The notes under the pieces: generated by a model
Seen by the model: only the letters and a program-made list of their open reading frames with translations
Databases searched by the model: none
Told to the model about the DNA's origin: nothing
Source of the DNA: Rhizobiaceae bacterium
GTDB taxonomy: Bacteria; Pseudomonadota; Alphaproteobacteria; Rhizobiales; Rhizobiaceae
Length of the DNA: 64,000 bases
NCBI GenBank assembly: GCA_905339215.1
Contig: CAJPFN010000033.1
Location: forward strand, 1 to 64,000
Direction: 5' to 3'
Part shown: piece after piece, positions 35,434-45,271 of the stretch
Position numbering within the stretch: position 1 is the first letter of the stretch
How the letters are laid out: every line of letters begins with the position of its first letter
Translations under genes and position numbers: made by a program

Positions 35434-36061
35434 AACCACCGTCTACCAGCTCGGCGAGCTGTCCGTGGAGGCGCAGGAGAAGGCGCGCGCCTGGTTCCGC
35501 GAAAGCATGGACACCGATGGTTGGTACGAATTTGTCTACGAGGACTTCGAGGCGATCTGCGCCATTCTCGGGGTGCGGCTTAAGACCCGCGCCGTTCGAC
35601 TCCATGGCGGCGGCACGCGGCAGAAGCCGTGCGTCTATTTCCGCGGTTTCTGGTCGCAGGGCGATGGCGCCTGCTTCGAGGCCTTCTATTCCCATGCGAA
35701 AGGCGCTCCTCGCAAGATCAGGGCGCACGCGCCGCAAGATGGCGAGCTTCACCGGATCGCGGACGCCTTGCAGGCGGTCCAGAAGCGGAACTTCTATCAG
35801 CTTCGCGCCGATGCCACCCATCGCGGCCACTACTATCACGAATACTGCATGGCGCTCTCGGTCGAGCGCGGTAGTCCGACCTGCCAGGACATGACCGCCG
35901 ATGCGGAGGAAGCCGTGACGGAGGCGCTGCGCGATCTCGCCCGCTGGCTCTACCGCCAGCTCGAGCAGGAATATGAATATCAGACCTCGGACGCCGTGGT
36001 CGACGAGGCGATCATCGCCAACGGTTACACCTTCACCAATTCCGGGCGACGCTTCGGCTAA
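35417..36061 (+). CDS. conserved hypothetical ICE protein (214 aa)
   Basis: Starts inside the end of the previous gene (17-bp overlap), so translation is coupled. N-terminal TTVYQLGELSVEAQEKARAWFRE, a central aromatic region VYFRGFWSQGDGACFEAFYSHAKGAP, and C-terminal YEYQTSDAVVDEAIIANGYTFTNSG. This type is sometimes named as an antitoxin of a toxin-antitoxin stability system, but I see no partner toxin. Soluble, no membrane segment. Confidence 0.72.
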   Translation: MPRIVETTVYQLGELSVEAQEKARAWFRESMDTDGWYEFVYEDFEAICAILGVRLKTRAVRLHGGGTRQKPCVYFRGFWSQGDGACFEAFYSHAKGAPRKIRAHAPQDGELHRIADALQAVQKRNFYQLRADATHRGHYYHEYCMALSVERGSPTCQDMTADAEEAVTEALRDLARWLYRQLEQEYEYQTSDAVVDEAIIANGYTFTNSGRRFG

Positions 36062-36087
36062 GCGCCAACGGTCCATCATCGGTCCGT

Positions 36088-36184
36088 TCAGAGGAAGAGG
36101 TCGGCCGGGACGGGTTTGAGCCGGTGCGGTCGAGAGAGAGCGCCAGCCGGTTCGTCCCGTCCCGCTCTCCTCGAGGTTCCCCCC
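36088..36184 (+). promoter_or_regulatory. structured 5' leader of the methylase/helicase gene (radC-RNA-motif-like)
   Basis: The strongest of the three leaders: CGGGACGGG (36106-36114) pairs perfectly with CCCGTCCCG (36156-36164). Inside is a GCCGG...CCGGT stem around a purine-rich loop with GAGAGAGAG. The 5' side has AGAGGAAGAGGTCGGCCG as in the parB leader. It ends about 20 bp before the start codon. Role inferred: control of translation of the 4.4-kb gene behind it. Confidence 0.5.
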
Positions 36185-39100
36185 ATGACCACTGTCTCCG
36201 CATCCGCGGCCGCCCTTGCGGCCACGTCTATCCCGCTCGCCCCTGTCACCGATCCGGCCGCTCGCATCGCCGAGGCGGCGCGGCTTCTTCTCCCCCATCT
36301 CGAGCGCGGCCAGCGCATCGACGCGGGCGTCCTGCGCACCGCCATGGAGGCGGCCTTCGGCGCCTCCGATGCGACCGGCGCCTGGGACTGGAAGACCGCC
36401 TATGACGCCTGCGAGGCGGCGACCGCGCTGTTCCTGCGCAAATACGGAAAGGCGCTTTCCCGCAAAGCCGGCTCTCCGGCTGCCATGCTGCCGATGCTGG
36501 CGAAGATCGCCGACCTCCTTCCCACCCATACGCGCCGTTCGGCCGAGAGCGAGGCCTTCCAGCAATTCTCCACTCCGATCCCGCTCGGCCTCGCCGCCGC
36601 AACCGCCGCGTCGATCACCGCCGCCGACTGCGTGTTGGAGCCCTCTGCCGGCACCGGCCTGCTCGCCATCCTGGCCGAGATAGCGGGCGGATCGCTGGTC
36701 CTGAACGAACTGGCCGACACTCGCGCCGGTCTTCTCTCCCACCTCTTTCCGGCCATTCCCGTCACCCGTTTCGACGCCGCGCAGATCGACGATCATCTCG
36801 ATGCGGCCGTCGTGCCGTCCGTCGTGCTGATGAACCCGCCATTCTCGGCGATGGCGAACGTCTCGGGCCGGATGGCCGACGCCGCCTGTCGTCATGTCGC
36901 CTCGGCATTGGCGCGCCTGGCCGATGGTGGACGGCTGGTGGCGATCACCGGCGCGAACTTTTCTCCCGACGATCCGGCCTGGACCACCGCCTTCACCCGC
37001 CTGCAGGCGCGCGGGCGCGTGGTGTTCACCGCCGCCATCGACGGCTCGGTCTATGCCAGGCACGGCACCACCATCGATACGCGACTGACCGTCATCGACA
37101 AGCTGCCCGCCGATGATCCGGCGGCGTTCCCAACTTCGCCAGGCGTCGCGCCCGACGTCGCCACGCTGCTCGGCTGGATCGACACGCATGTTCCGGCACG
37201 GCTGCCGGTCGCGGCTTCCGCGGGCGTTTCCGCCATTCCCGCCGTCGCGCATACCACCGCTCCGCGCATCGTCCGGGGATATGCCGCACGGCCATCCACT
37301 CCCGCTCCGGCCAGCCTGGCCGAGCCCGACGGCGTCGAGCTCGACTATGAGACAGTGGACTGGACGCCGGCCGACGGGCCCCGCCTGACGGACGCGATCT
37401 ATGAGGAATACGCTCTTCAGTCGATCCGTATTCCCGGCTCTCAGGCCCATCCGACCAAGCTGGTGCAGTCGGCCGCGATGGCCTCGGTCGCGCCGCCCAA
37501 GCCCAGCTATCGGCCGTGCCTGCCGGCCAACATCGTCACCGATGGCCTGCTGTCGGACGCCCAGCTCGAGACGGTGATCTATGCCGGCGAGGCCCATGGC
37601 GAATTCCTCGCCGGATCCTGGACCGTGGACGAGACCTTCGACATCGTCTCGGCCGCGCGAGACGATGCGCCGATTGCCGTGCGATTCCGGCGCGGCTTCA
37701 TGCTCGGCGACGGGACCGGCGCGGGCAAGGGCCGCCAGTCGGCCGGCATCATCGTCGACAACTGGATGCAAGGGCGTCGCAAGGCGGTCTGGATATCCAA
37801 GGCCGATCTCATCGAGGACGCGCGCCGCGACTGGTCGGCGCTCGGCATGGAGCGGCTGCTGGTGACGCCGCTGTCCCGCTTCCCGCAGGGCAAGCCCATC
37901 ACGCTCCAGGAAGGCGTCCTATTCACCACCTATTCCACGCTGCGGTCCGACGAGCGCGGCGAGAAGCTTTCGCGGGTCCGACAGATCGTCGAATGGTTGG
38001 GCGCCGACTTCGACGGAGTGATCATTTTCGACGAAAGCCACGCCATGCAGAATGCCGCTGGCAGCAAGGGCGACCGCGGCGAGCAGGCCGCCTCGCAGCA
38101 GGGACGTGCAGGTCTTCGCCTACAGCACGCACTACCCAATGCCCGTGTGGTCTATGTGTCCGCCACGGGCGCGACCACCGTCCACAATCTCGCCTACGCG
38201 CAGCGGCTCGGCCTCTGGGGCGGCGAGGATTTCCCGTTCACGACCCGAACCGAGTTCGTCGAGGCGATCGAGGCCGGCGGCGTCGCGGCGATGGAGGTGC
38301 TGGCGCGCGACCTCAAGGCGCTCGGTCTCTACACGGCCCGGTCGCTCTCTTATGACGGCATCGAATATGAGCTGGTCGAGCACGAGCTCACGCCGGAGCA
38401 GACCCGCATCTATGACGCCTATGCCGGGGCTTTCGCCATCATCCACAACAATCTCGATGCGGCGATGCAGGCCGCCAACATCACCGGCGAGCATGGCACG
38501 CTGAACCGGCAGGCGAAGTCGGCGGCACGTTCCGCTTTCGAATCTACCAAGCAGAGGTTCTTTGGCCATCTGCTGACCTCGATGAAGACGCCGACGCTGA
38601 TCCGCTCGATCGAGCGCGATCTCGAACAGGGTCACGCCGCGGTCATCCAGATCGTCTCGACCGGCGAGGCGTTGATGGAACGGCGCCTTGCGGAAATTCC
38701 GACCGAGGAATGGAACGACGTCCGCGTCGACATCACGCCCCGCGAATATGTGCTGTCGTACCTGCAGCACAGCTTCCCGGTGCAGCTCTACGAACCCTTC
38801 ACCGATAGCGAGGGCAACCTGTCGTCGCGGCCAGTATTCCGTGACGGCCAGCCGGCCGAAAGCCGCGAGGCCGTCGCCCGCCGCGATCGCCTGATCGAGA
38901 AGCTCGCCTCCCTGCCGCCCGTTCCCGGCGCGCTTGACCAGGTCGTACAGCATTTCGGCACCGACACGGTGGCGGAAGTCACCGGCCGCTCCCGCCGCAT
39001 CGTGCGCAAGACCGGCGCAAACGGGATCGACCGCCTAATGGTCGAGAATCGCGCCGTCTCGGCCTCGCTCGCCGATGTGGCCGCCTTCATGGACGACCAG

Positions 39101-40540
39101 AAGCGTGTGCTCGTCTTCTCCGACGCGGGTGGAACGGGCCGCAGCTACCACGCCGAATTGTCGGCGCGAAACCAGCGAATGCGGGTCCACTATCTCCTGG
39201 AACCCGGCTGGAAGGCCGACGCCGCCATCCAGGGCCTGGGTCGGACCAACCGGACCAACCAGGCGCAGCCGCCGCTCTTCCGGCCGATCGCCACCGACGT
39301 GAAGGCCGAGAAGCGCTTCCTGTCGACGATCGCGCGGCGGCTCGACACACTCGGCGCAATCACGCGCGGCCAACGCCAGACCGGCGGCCAGGGCCTGTTC
39401 CGGCCCGAGGACAATCTGGAAAGTCCCTATGCGCGCGACGCGCTCCGGCAGCTCTACCTGCTGCTGGCGCGAGGCAAGGTCGAGGGCTGCTCGCTCCAGA
39501 TGTTCGAGGAAGCCACCGGCCTCTCGCTCACGGACGCGAACGGCATCAAGGACGAATTGCCGCCGATCACCACCTTTCTCAACCGGCTGTTGGCGCTGAC
39601 CATCGACCTGCAGGGCATCCTGTTCACGGCCTTCGAGCAGCTTCTGAATGCCAGGATCGAAGGCGCAATTGCATCGGGCACCTATGACATGGGGCTGGAG
39701 ACGCTCAAGGCCGAGAGCTTCGTTGTCGCCGGCCGGCGCACCATCCACGTCCATCCCAGCACCGGCGCGGAAACCCGCCTGCTGACCATCACCCAGCGCG
39801 AACGCAACCGGCCGGTCGCGCTCGACCACGCCCTGGCTCACCTCTCGGATCGTCGCGCCGTACTGCTCGTCAACGAGCGTTCGGGCCGAGCCGCCGTCCA
39901 GATTCCGACCAGCAGCGTCATGCTCGACGATGGCGAGATCGAACGGCGTGTCCGCCTGATCCGTCCGATGGAGGCCCACAATGTCCCGGTGAAGATGATG
40001 GGCGAAACGCACTGGATCGAAGCCGACGAGGGCACGTTCGCCAACGCATGGAACGCCGAGCTGGCCGAGGTTCCGGAATTCTCCGACAGTACCATCCATG
40101 TCGTCGCCGGGCTGCTCTTGCCGATCTGGAAGCGCCTGCCGAACGAGTCGACGCGGGTCTATCGGCTTCAGACCGATGACGGCGAGCGCATCGTCGGCCG
40201 CCGGGTTTCACCGGCATGGGTGGCGGAAGTGGCCGCCACCGGCGCCACGACGCTGACGGCGGACGATGCCTTCGCGGCCCTGATCGACGGCGGGACGATC
40301 CTCGACCTCGCTGAAGGACTCCAATTGCGCCGGGTCCGCGTCATGGGCGCCCATCGCATCGAGCTGTCGGGCTTCACCGACACCATGCGTGACCGGCTCC
40401 GCGCATACGGTCTGTTCCACGAGATCATTTCGTGGAAGCTGCGCATGTTCGTACCGACCGATGCGAGCGGCGCCGGTGTGCTGGCGAAGGTCCTGGAGCG
40501 CTACCCGGTCGAGCGCGTCTCCGAACGGGAGGCTGCGTAA
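36185..40540 (+). CDS. strawberry-notch-type helicase fused to N6-methyltransferase-like domain
   Basis: A 1451-aa multidomain protein. Residues about 110-270 form a class-I methyltransferase domain: VLEPSAGTGLLA and the catalytic VLMNPPFSAM (about 217). Residues about 430-800 are the strawberry-notch/SNF2-like helicase N-domain with LGDGTGAGKGRQ (Walker A, about 508) and IIFDESHAM (about 615). A C-terminal helicase domain contains GWKADAAIQGLGRTNRTNQAQPP. ATG 36185 is used, as the frame before it is inside the leader. This is a hallmark protein of alphaproteobacterial ICEs, thought to aid establishment or antirestriction. Confidence 0.88.
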   Translation: MTTVSASAAALAATSIPLAPVTDPAARIAEAARLLLPHLERGQRIDAGVLRTAMEAAFGASDATGAWDWKTAYDACEAATALFLRKYGKALSRKAGSPAAMLPMLAKIADLLPTHTRRSAESEAFQQFSTPIPLGLAAATAASITAADCVLEPSAGTGLLAILAEIAGGSLVLNELADTRAGLLSHLFPAIPVTRFDAAQIDDHLDAAVVPSVVLMNPPFSAMANVSGRMADAACRHVASALARLADGGRLVAITGANFSPDDPAWTTAFTRLQARGRVVFTAAIDGSVYARHGTTIDTRLTVIDKLPADDPAAFPTSPGVAPDVATLLGWIDTHVPARLPVAASAGVSAIPAVAHTTAPRIVRGYAARPSTPAPASLAEPDGVELDYETVDWTPADGPRLTDAIYEEYALQSIRIPGSQAHPTKLVQSAAMASVAPPKPSYRPCLPANIVTDGLLSDAQLETVIYAGEAHGEFLAGSWTVDETFDIVSAARDDAPIAVRFRRGFMLGDGTGAGKGRQSAGIIVDNWMQGRRKAVWISKADLIEDARRDWSALGMERLLVTPLSRFPQGKPITLQEGVLFTTYSTLRSDERGEKLSRVRQIVEWLGADFDGVIIFDESHAMQNAAGSKGDRGEQAASQQGRAGLRLQHALPNARVVYVSATGATTVHNLAYAQRLGLWGGEDFPFTTRTEFVEAIEAGGVAAMEVLARDLKALGLYTARSLSYDGIEYELVEHELTPEQTRIYDAYAGAFAIIHNNLDAAMQAANITGEHGTLNRQAKSAARSAFESTKQRFFGHLLTSMKTPTLIRSIERDLEQGHAAVIQIVSTGEALMERRLAEIPTEEWNDVRVDITPREYVLSYLQHSFPVQLYEPFTDSEGNLSSRPVFRDGQPAESREAVARRDRLIEKLASLPPVPGALDQVVQHFGTDTVAEVTGRSRRIVRKTGANGIDRLMVENRAVSASLADVAAFMDDQKRVLVFSDAGGTGRSYHAELSARNQRMRVHYLLEPGWKADAAIQGLGRTNRTNQAQPPLFRPIATDVKAEKRFLSTIARRLDTLGAITRGQRQTGGQGLFRPEDNLESPYARDALRQLYLLLARGKVEGCSLQMFEEATGLSLTDANGIKDELPPITTFLNRLLALTIDLQGILFTAFEQLLNARIEGAIASGTYDMGLETLKAESFVVAGRRTIHVHPSTGAETRLLTITQRERNRPVALDHALAHLSDRRAVLLVNERSGRAAVQIPTSSVMLDDGEIERRVRLIRPMEAHNVPVKMMGETHWIEADEGTFANAWNAELAEVPEFSDSTIHVVAGLLLPIWKRLPNESTRVYRLQTDDGERIVGRRVSPAWVAEVAATGATTLTADDAFAALIDGGTILDLAEGLQLRRVRVMGAHRIELSGFTDTMRDRLRAYGLFHEIISWKLRMFVPTDASGAGVLAKVLERYPVERVSEREAA

Positions 40541-41584
40541 ATGGCTCGCCACGACGCATCCGAACTGGCGCGGCGCCTTGCCCGCCAGGCCGAGGCGGTG
40601 TGCCGGCACTATCTGCCCGCCGGTCATCGCGAGGGCCGCTACTGGCTGGTCGGCGATGTTCGCAACACGCCCGGCCGCTCCATGTTCGTCCGACTCACCG
40701 GGCCGGAGTCCGGCAAGGGCGCGGCGGGAAAATGGACGGATGCCGCAAGCGCGGAACATGGCGACCTGCTCGACGTCATCCGAGAAAGCTGCGGCCTCAC
40801 CGACTTCAAAGACGTCGCCGATGAGGCCAGGGCCTTTCTGAGCCTGCCGCGTCCCGAGCCCGAACCGGGCGGCCAACGGCGGCCGGCGTCGGCGGCCACC
40901 GGATCGTCGGAGGCCGCGCGACGGCTCTTCGCCATGTCGCAGCCGATTACGGGCACAGTCGCAGAAGCGTACTTACGGAAACGCGGCATCACGGCTTTGC
41001 ACGGAACCGGATCACTCCGCTTCCACCCGCGCTGCTATTATCGGCCCGACGAGTATTCGCCGACCGAGACCTGGCCGGCGATGATCGCCTCCGTCACCGA
41101 CCTCGCAGGCCGGATCACCGGAGCGCATCGCACCTGGCTTTCTCCCGATGGCGACGGCAAGGCGCCGATCGACACGCCGAGGCGGGCAATGGGTGACCTT
41201 CTCGGCCATGCGGTCCGGTTCAGCGTGACGCAGGACGTGATGGCGGCAGGTGAAGGCATCGAGACCATGCTGTCGCTCAGATGCGTCCTGCCGACCATGC
41301 CGATGGTGGCCGCGCTCTCGGCCGCCCATCTCTCCGCCATCCTCTTTCCGGACATCCTGCGCCGGCTCTACATCGCGCGCGACGACGATCCGGCAGGCGA
41401 CGGCGCGATGGCGGCATTGATCGACCGGGCCGAACAGGCCGGGATCGAGGCGATCGTGCTGTCGCCGACGCTTGGGGACTTCAACGAGGATCTGCGGGTG
41501 CTCGGCATCGATGCGCTGCGGGCGGCCATCCGCGTCCAGATCGTGCCGCAGGACGTCGCCCGCTTCATGGAACTCGCAGCGTAG
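40541..41584 (+). CDS. Toprim-domain primase-like protein (DUF7146-like)
   Basis: A 347-aa protein beginning directly after the helicase stop. N-terminal half resembles the DnaG-type substrate region of plasmid primases (HYLPAGHREGRYWLVGD...GKWTDAASAEHGDLLDVI). C-terminal Toprim shows AAGEGIETMLSL (Glu, about 237) and LYIARDDDPAGDGAM (DxD, about 280). Expected to make primers or act on DNA during replication or establishment of the transferred strand. No zinc finger is visible. Confidence 0.85.
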   Translation: MARHDASELARRLARQAEAVCRHYLPAGHREGRYWLVGDVRNTPGRSMFVRLTGPESGKGAAGKWTDAASAEHGDLLDVIRESCGLTDFKDVADEARAFLSLPRPEPEPGGQRRPASAATGSSEAARRLFAMSQPITGTVAEAYLRKRGITALHGTGSLRFHPRCYYRPDEYSPTETWPAMIASVTDLAGRITGAHRTWLSPDGDGKAPIDTPRRAMGDLLGHAVRFSVTQDVMAAGEGIETMLSLRCVLPTMPMVAALSAAHLSAILFPDILRRLYIARDDDPAGDGAMAALIDRAEQAGIEAIVLSPTLGDFNEDLRVLGIDALRAAIRVQIVPQDVARFMELAA

Positions 41585-41710
41585 CCGGAATGGGATGGGG
41601 GGTGACCCGCCGTCAACCGCGTCGCCGGATGCTCACCCATCGGAAGAGGACCGCGCCTCGGCCTTCGAGAGGGCGATCGGCCGTCAAGCGGCCCGGCCGG
41701 GCAACCTTGT

Positions 41711-41769
41711 GGCCGACTATTTTCCGGCGGCCCTTCGGGCCTTTCCATCGCGAACCAAAATAGTCGGCC
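41711..41769. repeat. nested inverted repeat in the gap before the SLOG gene
   Basis: A perfect 13-bp inverted repeat, GGCCGACTATTTT (41711-41723) and AAAATAGTCGGCC (41757-41769). Inside it is a second hairpin, GGCCC-TTC-GGGCC (41729-41741). The whole gap 41585-41890 (306 bp) has no gene I can support. The structure could be a terminator for the Toprim gene, a protein-binding site or a small mobile sequence. Confidence 0.6.
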
Positions 41770-41890
41770 CCTTCGGCCCTCCGCTGCGCTTCGGCCCTGC
41801 GCTGTCGCTCCGGGTGCCAATCCGGCCCGCCCGACGGCTTCGTCGCCATGAAGGCCGCGACGGTCGCGGTCCAAACCGACGGAGCATCCC

Positions 41891-42814
41891 ATGAGCGAGC
41901 ATGACGACTACGAACCCGACCACGCCTCTTCCCCGACCGACGAAGTCCTGACAGAGCTCCAGCTCTACGGTTACACGCCCCGCGAGGGCGATCCCGATCC
42001 GAGGCCCTGTCCCGAGGACCGCGTGATCGAGGGAGCCGTCGCAGACATCTTCGACGCCCTCATCGCCACCATGGTCGACACGAGTCTTGATGCCGACCTC
42101 GACGACCTGCTCTGGTCCGCGGTGAATATGTTTCATCGCGCGGTGGAACGGATCGAGCATAAGCTCGACGACAATGAGCAGGCGCAGAAGCGCGGCCAGC
42201 GCGAGCAGGATGGCTCCGAGGTCAAAGCCGTGCAGCTCGAATGCCTCATCGAAGCGGGGCGGTCGCTGATCGAGCGACGCGACAGCCTCGAAGTCTTCCG
42301 CGACAACGCCGCCGGATTATACCTTCGCACGACTGGAACGCCCTGGTCTCCCCGGACCGGCTCGCGCGTTAACCACCGCAATCTCACCTCGGCGATGATC
42401 GACAGCCGCGACTTCCTCGCCGCCAGAAAGCGCGCCGAGCAAGAAGTGCTCCTGCCACCCGGTCCGAAGATCGCAGTCACGGGCGGGCTCGAATTCAACG
42501 ATCACCGGCTGATCTGGGCGAAGCTCGACCAGGTCCACGCCAAGCACCCCGACATGGTGCTGATGCACGGCAAGTCGCCGAAGGGCGCCGAGAAGATCGC
42601 CTCGCGATGGGCCGACCAGCGCGGCGTGCCGCAGATCGGTTTCGCGCCCGACTGGACGAAGCACGGGCGAGCGGCCCCGTTCAAGCGCAACGATCAGATG
42701 CTCGAGGTGCTGCCGATCGGCGTGATGGTCTTCCCCGGCACCGGCATCCAGGACAATCTCGCCGACAAGGCGAAGAAGCTTGGCATCCCGGTCTGGAGGT
42801 TCGGCGGCGCGTGA
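41891..42814 (+). CDS. DUF2493 (YspA/SLOG-family) protein
   Basis: A 307-aa protein. The N-terminal 190 residues are acidic and helical. The C-terminal about 115 residues form the DUF2493 SLOG domain: KIAVTGGLEFNDHRLIW, MVLMHGKSPKGAEKIASRWA, GIQDNLADKAKKLGIPVWRF. SLOG domains bind nucleotides and are linked to nucleotide signalling; DUF2493 proteins are frequent in conjugative elements of proteobacteria. No effector domain is visible, so its role is open. Confidence 0.82.
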   Translation: MSEHDDYEPDHASSPTDEVLTELQLYGYTPREGDPDPRPCPEDRVIEGAVADIFDALIATMVDTSLDADLDDLLWSAVNMFHRAVERIEHKLDDNEQAQKRGQREQDGSEVKAVQLECLIEAGRSLIERRDSLEVFRDNAAGLYLRTTGTPWSPRTGSRVNHRNLTSAMIDSRDFLAARKRAEQEVLLPPGPKIAVTGGLEFNDHRLIWAKLDQVHAKHPDMVLMHGKSPKGAEKIASRWADQRGVPQIGFAPDWTKHGRAAPFKRNDQMLEVLPIGVMVFPGTGIQDNLADKAKKLGIPVWRFGGA

Positions 42815-42859
42815 GCGCCGCCCATGTTTCACCTTCGCGATCCTGATCGGTGAAAGCGT

Positions 42860-43564
42860 TCAAGGCTGCTGGCGCCAGAACTGCGTGCTGTAATTGTTCA
42901 GCCCGCGGCTGTGAGAATCGACCGTCGCCTGGAAGGTCTCCGGAATCCTGTCTCCATCGCCGCCGTCCCTGAAATAGTCCCTGAGCGAATAGAGCGCGCC
43001 CCGCATAAGGTGCTCCCAAGTCTGACACAGCCTGTCTTGCAGGTCCTGCTCCTGCTTGGCGGCGCTCGGCTTTCGTTTGGGGACCGGCGACGTATAGTCC
43101 GGTCGTAGATCGACGTCATGCACGAAGGTTATGTGGCCAAAGCTCCACTCATCGTCGACGGTTCGGCGCCACCGATAGCTCACCCTGACACTCAGATGTT
43201 TGCTGAAGCGATGCGGCGGGATGATCTGATCATCGATGGAGAAGAGCTGACCTTCCTTCTGTTCCGTTTCCATCCGCTGCTTCATAGCCCCGACGGCGAA
43301 GGACAAATCACGGCCCGCGCGGCGAAGGGCGTCTCCTGTTTCCGCCCGCTTTCGCGGCGCCTTGGCCTCGCGGTGTTTCGCCAGCGCCCGGTCGAAGGAA
43401 TGGAGTTTTGTTGCGATGTAGGAACCGCAATTTCCGAGAGGGAGACGGTGCAAATCACCCGACCGTTCCTCTCGGATCGCCTGCTCGATGAGCCTGTCCA
43501 ACTCGCTGGCGTCGATCGCCGCGATGGCGACTTGTTGATCGCGCGGGATGTTGATCTCTCCCAT
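42860..43564 (-). CDS. conserved hypothetical ICE protein, minus strand
   Basis: A 234-aa protein from ATG 43564 (GAGG 9-12 bp upstream); the frame continues 29 codons further. Soluble and charged: IDASELDRLIEQAIREERSGDLHRLPLGNCGSYIATKLHSFDRAL, then a beta region VRVSYRWRRTVDDEWSFGHITFVHDVD and a C-terminus ending in STQFWRQQP. No known domain is recognised. It is the only minus-strand gene in the 31-64 kb block, so probably has its own promoter. Confidence 0.65.
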   Translation of the reverse strand: MGEINIPRDQQVAIAAIDASELDRLIEQAIREERSGDLHRLPLGNCGSYIATKLHSFDRALAKHREAKAPRKRAETGDALRRAGRDLSFAVGAMKQRMETEQKEGQLFSIDDQIIPPHRFSKHLSVRVSYRWRRTVDDEWSFGHITFVHDVDLRPDYTSPVPKRKPSAAKQEQDLQDRLCQTWEHLMRGALYSLRDYFRDGGDGDRIPETFQATVDSHSRGLNNYSTQFWRQQP

Positions 43565-43921
43565 GCCGGATATCCTCGTTCTCCTGCTGAGGCATGAATC
43601 GCCGTGACCACCTCCGGGCTCAAGGCGCAGACGCCAAGTCAGTCTATGCAAGAATAGCCGACACGGAATGACTTCGCACGGCGAAGCGCATGACGTCTAT
43701 GGACTTATCAATGGCTCCACGTAGAGCAAAGCACCCCCCGCTTCCAACGCGCTGATCCTTGGTCCAGCCGAGAGCCTGACGCCATCAACCCGTGAAGGGT
43801 CCGCTACGCCAGCGTGCGGCCTTGAGGCTTCGCCTCCGCGGTGATTGCGGCCCTCGGCCGGACACATCGGGCGCCTGTCGCGCGGGGGATGGTCCCCCGC
43901 CTCCAGACAGGAGCCGGAACA
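43565..43921. other. non-coding stretch between divergent genes
   Basis: 357 bp between the minus-strand hypothetical gene and a small plus-strand gene. It must hold both promoters. I see no clear gene, tandem repeat or strong hairpin. A GAGGCTTCGCCTC stem-loop near 43825 is the only structure noted. Confidence 0.5.
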
Positions 43922-44089
43922 ATGTCCCTCAACGACGCTCACGCCTTCGCCTTCAGCCTCGCTACGACTCTCATGGTCGCGATCATCATCTTCCGGGCCG
44001 GCGACGGCAGTCTTTCGGTCGTCCCCGCCAACGAATACGACGGCGATACCGCCGCCATCATCCATGAAATCGATCCCTTCCAGCCCTGA
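43922..44089 (+). CDS. small 55-aa protein with one hydrophobic helix
   Basis: ATG 43922 lies behind AGGAGCCGG. The protein starts MSLNDAHAFAFSLATTLMVAIIIFRAGDG, giving one hydrophobic segment (residues 8-24), then a short polar tail ending in EIDPFQP. It could be a single-pass membrane or small soluble protein. Unknown function. Confidence 0.55.
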   Translation: MSLNDAHAFAFSLATTLMVAIIIFRAGDGSLSVVPANEYDGDTAAIIHEIDPFQP

Positions 44090-44233
44090 CGAAGGGAGCG
44101 TCTGGTCCGGCGAGCGGAACTTCCTAGCCGATTTCCGCTCCCGTGGCCGCTCATCTTCGGCTATGCTTCGCATGGCGCCGTGGTGGTGGTGGAAGGCGCG
44201 ACCGTCAGACCTTTTCTCGCGGAGGCCACCACC

Positions 44234-44674
44234 ATGATCTTCCTTGGCGTCATCTTCAGCGTCGCGGCCATCGGCGTTCTCTGCTGGCTGGTGTTCACGC
44301 TTGCTATCTACGCGCTTCCGGCCTTTGCCGGCGTCACCGCCGGCATGCGGGCTTATGACACCGGCGCGGGCTGGCTGGGCGGCATCGCGATCGGCCTGGT
44401 CGCGGCCGGGCTGATTTTCGGCGTCGGCCAACTGCTGCTTGCCTTCGCGCGCCCGCTCTGGCTGCGCGTCGGCATTGCACTTGCTTTCGTAGCCCCGGCG
44501 GCGATCGCGGGCTATCACGCGACCCATGGCATCGTGAAGCACACGATGCCGTCCGAGGGCTGGCAGATCGCCTTTTCGGTCGTCGGCGCGATCGCGGTCG
44601 GCATTGCGGCATTCCTGCGGATAGCAGCGATGGCCGCGCCCGAACCGGCCGGACGGGGGATGGCGCGGGGCTGA
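44234..44674 (+). CDS. small polytopic membrane protein (146 aa)
   Basis: ATG 44234 is chosen because the protein then begins with the first membrane helix (MIFLGVIFSVAAIGVLCWLVFTLAIYALPAF). About four transmembrane segments can be seen: residues 1-31, about 46-76, 80-100 and 112-135. C-terminus AAPEPAGRGMARG. Unknown function; Ala/Gly-rich as are many ICE membrane proteins. Confidence 0.68.
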   Translation: MIFLGVIFSVAAIGVLCWLVFTLAIYALPAFAGVTAGMRAYDTGAGWLGGIAIGLVAAGLIFGVGQLLLAFARPLWLRVGIALAFVAPAAIAGYHATHGIVKHTMPSEGWQIAFSVVGAIAVGIAAFLRIAAMAAPEPAGRGMARG

Positions 44675-45271
44675 CACCGGCACGGCCGCTGGAGGGCATG
44701 ACCAGCAAGCCACCACGCCCGCCATCCTCGACGCCGGGGATGGACGAAACCGGCCGTCAAGCAGAGATCGCTATGTGAGGCCAGACATAGCGTGAGGCCC
44801 GTTGAAGCGGCGCTGAACCGGTAGTCAGCCCCGGCACAGCCACTCGATGACGCAGGCGAGGATGGCGTCGCACGAGCCGATGGCTGCGGGAAGCCCATCG
44901 CGATCATCGCCAGGACAGGTGGAACGTCATCACCGGCCGCGATCCGTTGCCAGGATTCTGGCGGCTGCACGGGGCCGCCACGTTCTTCCTTGATCTTTCT
45001 GTCAGGTCGACCGCTCCAACACGGCCTCTTCAGTGGGCTGATCTGGCCGGAGGCCGGCTTCGCCTCGATCGCCTATGCCGCAATGGCGCCGATCGACTTT
45101 CTTCCCCTGCCGGCTACGCCGTCATTCCTCGCGAAACAACAAAGTCGCCTGGCTGCCATCCTCCGCTGGCGCTGCGGCCCTGGCGGGTGCGGCGTCGATC
45201 GCCTCCGGCCCGTCGATCGCCATCGAGGCCGCATGGTGCGGGCTCGAAGCTTCTGATCAAGGAGAACTGAC
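44675..45271. other. 597-bp region without a supported gene
   Basis: Short open frames exist, but none has a good start, a ribosome binding site and recognisable sequence together. The last 30 bp carry the AAGGAGAA Shine-Dalgarno of the DUF736 gene. The region probably holds its promoter. No repeats of note. Confidence 0.5.
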
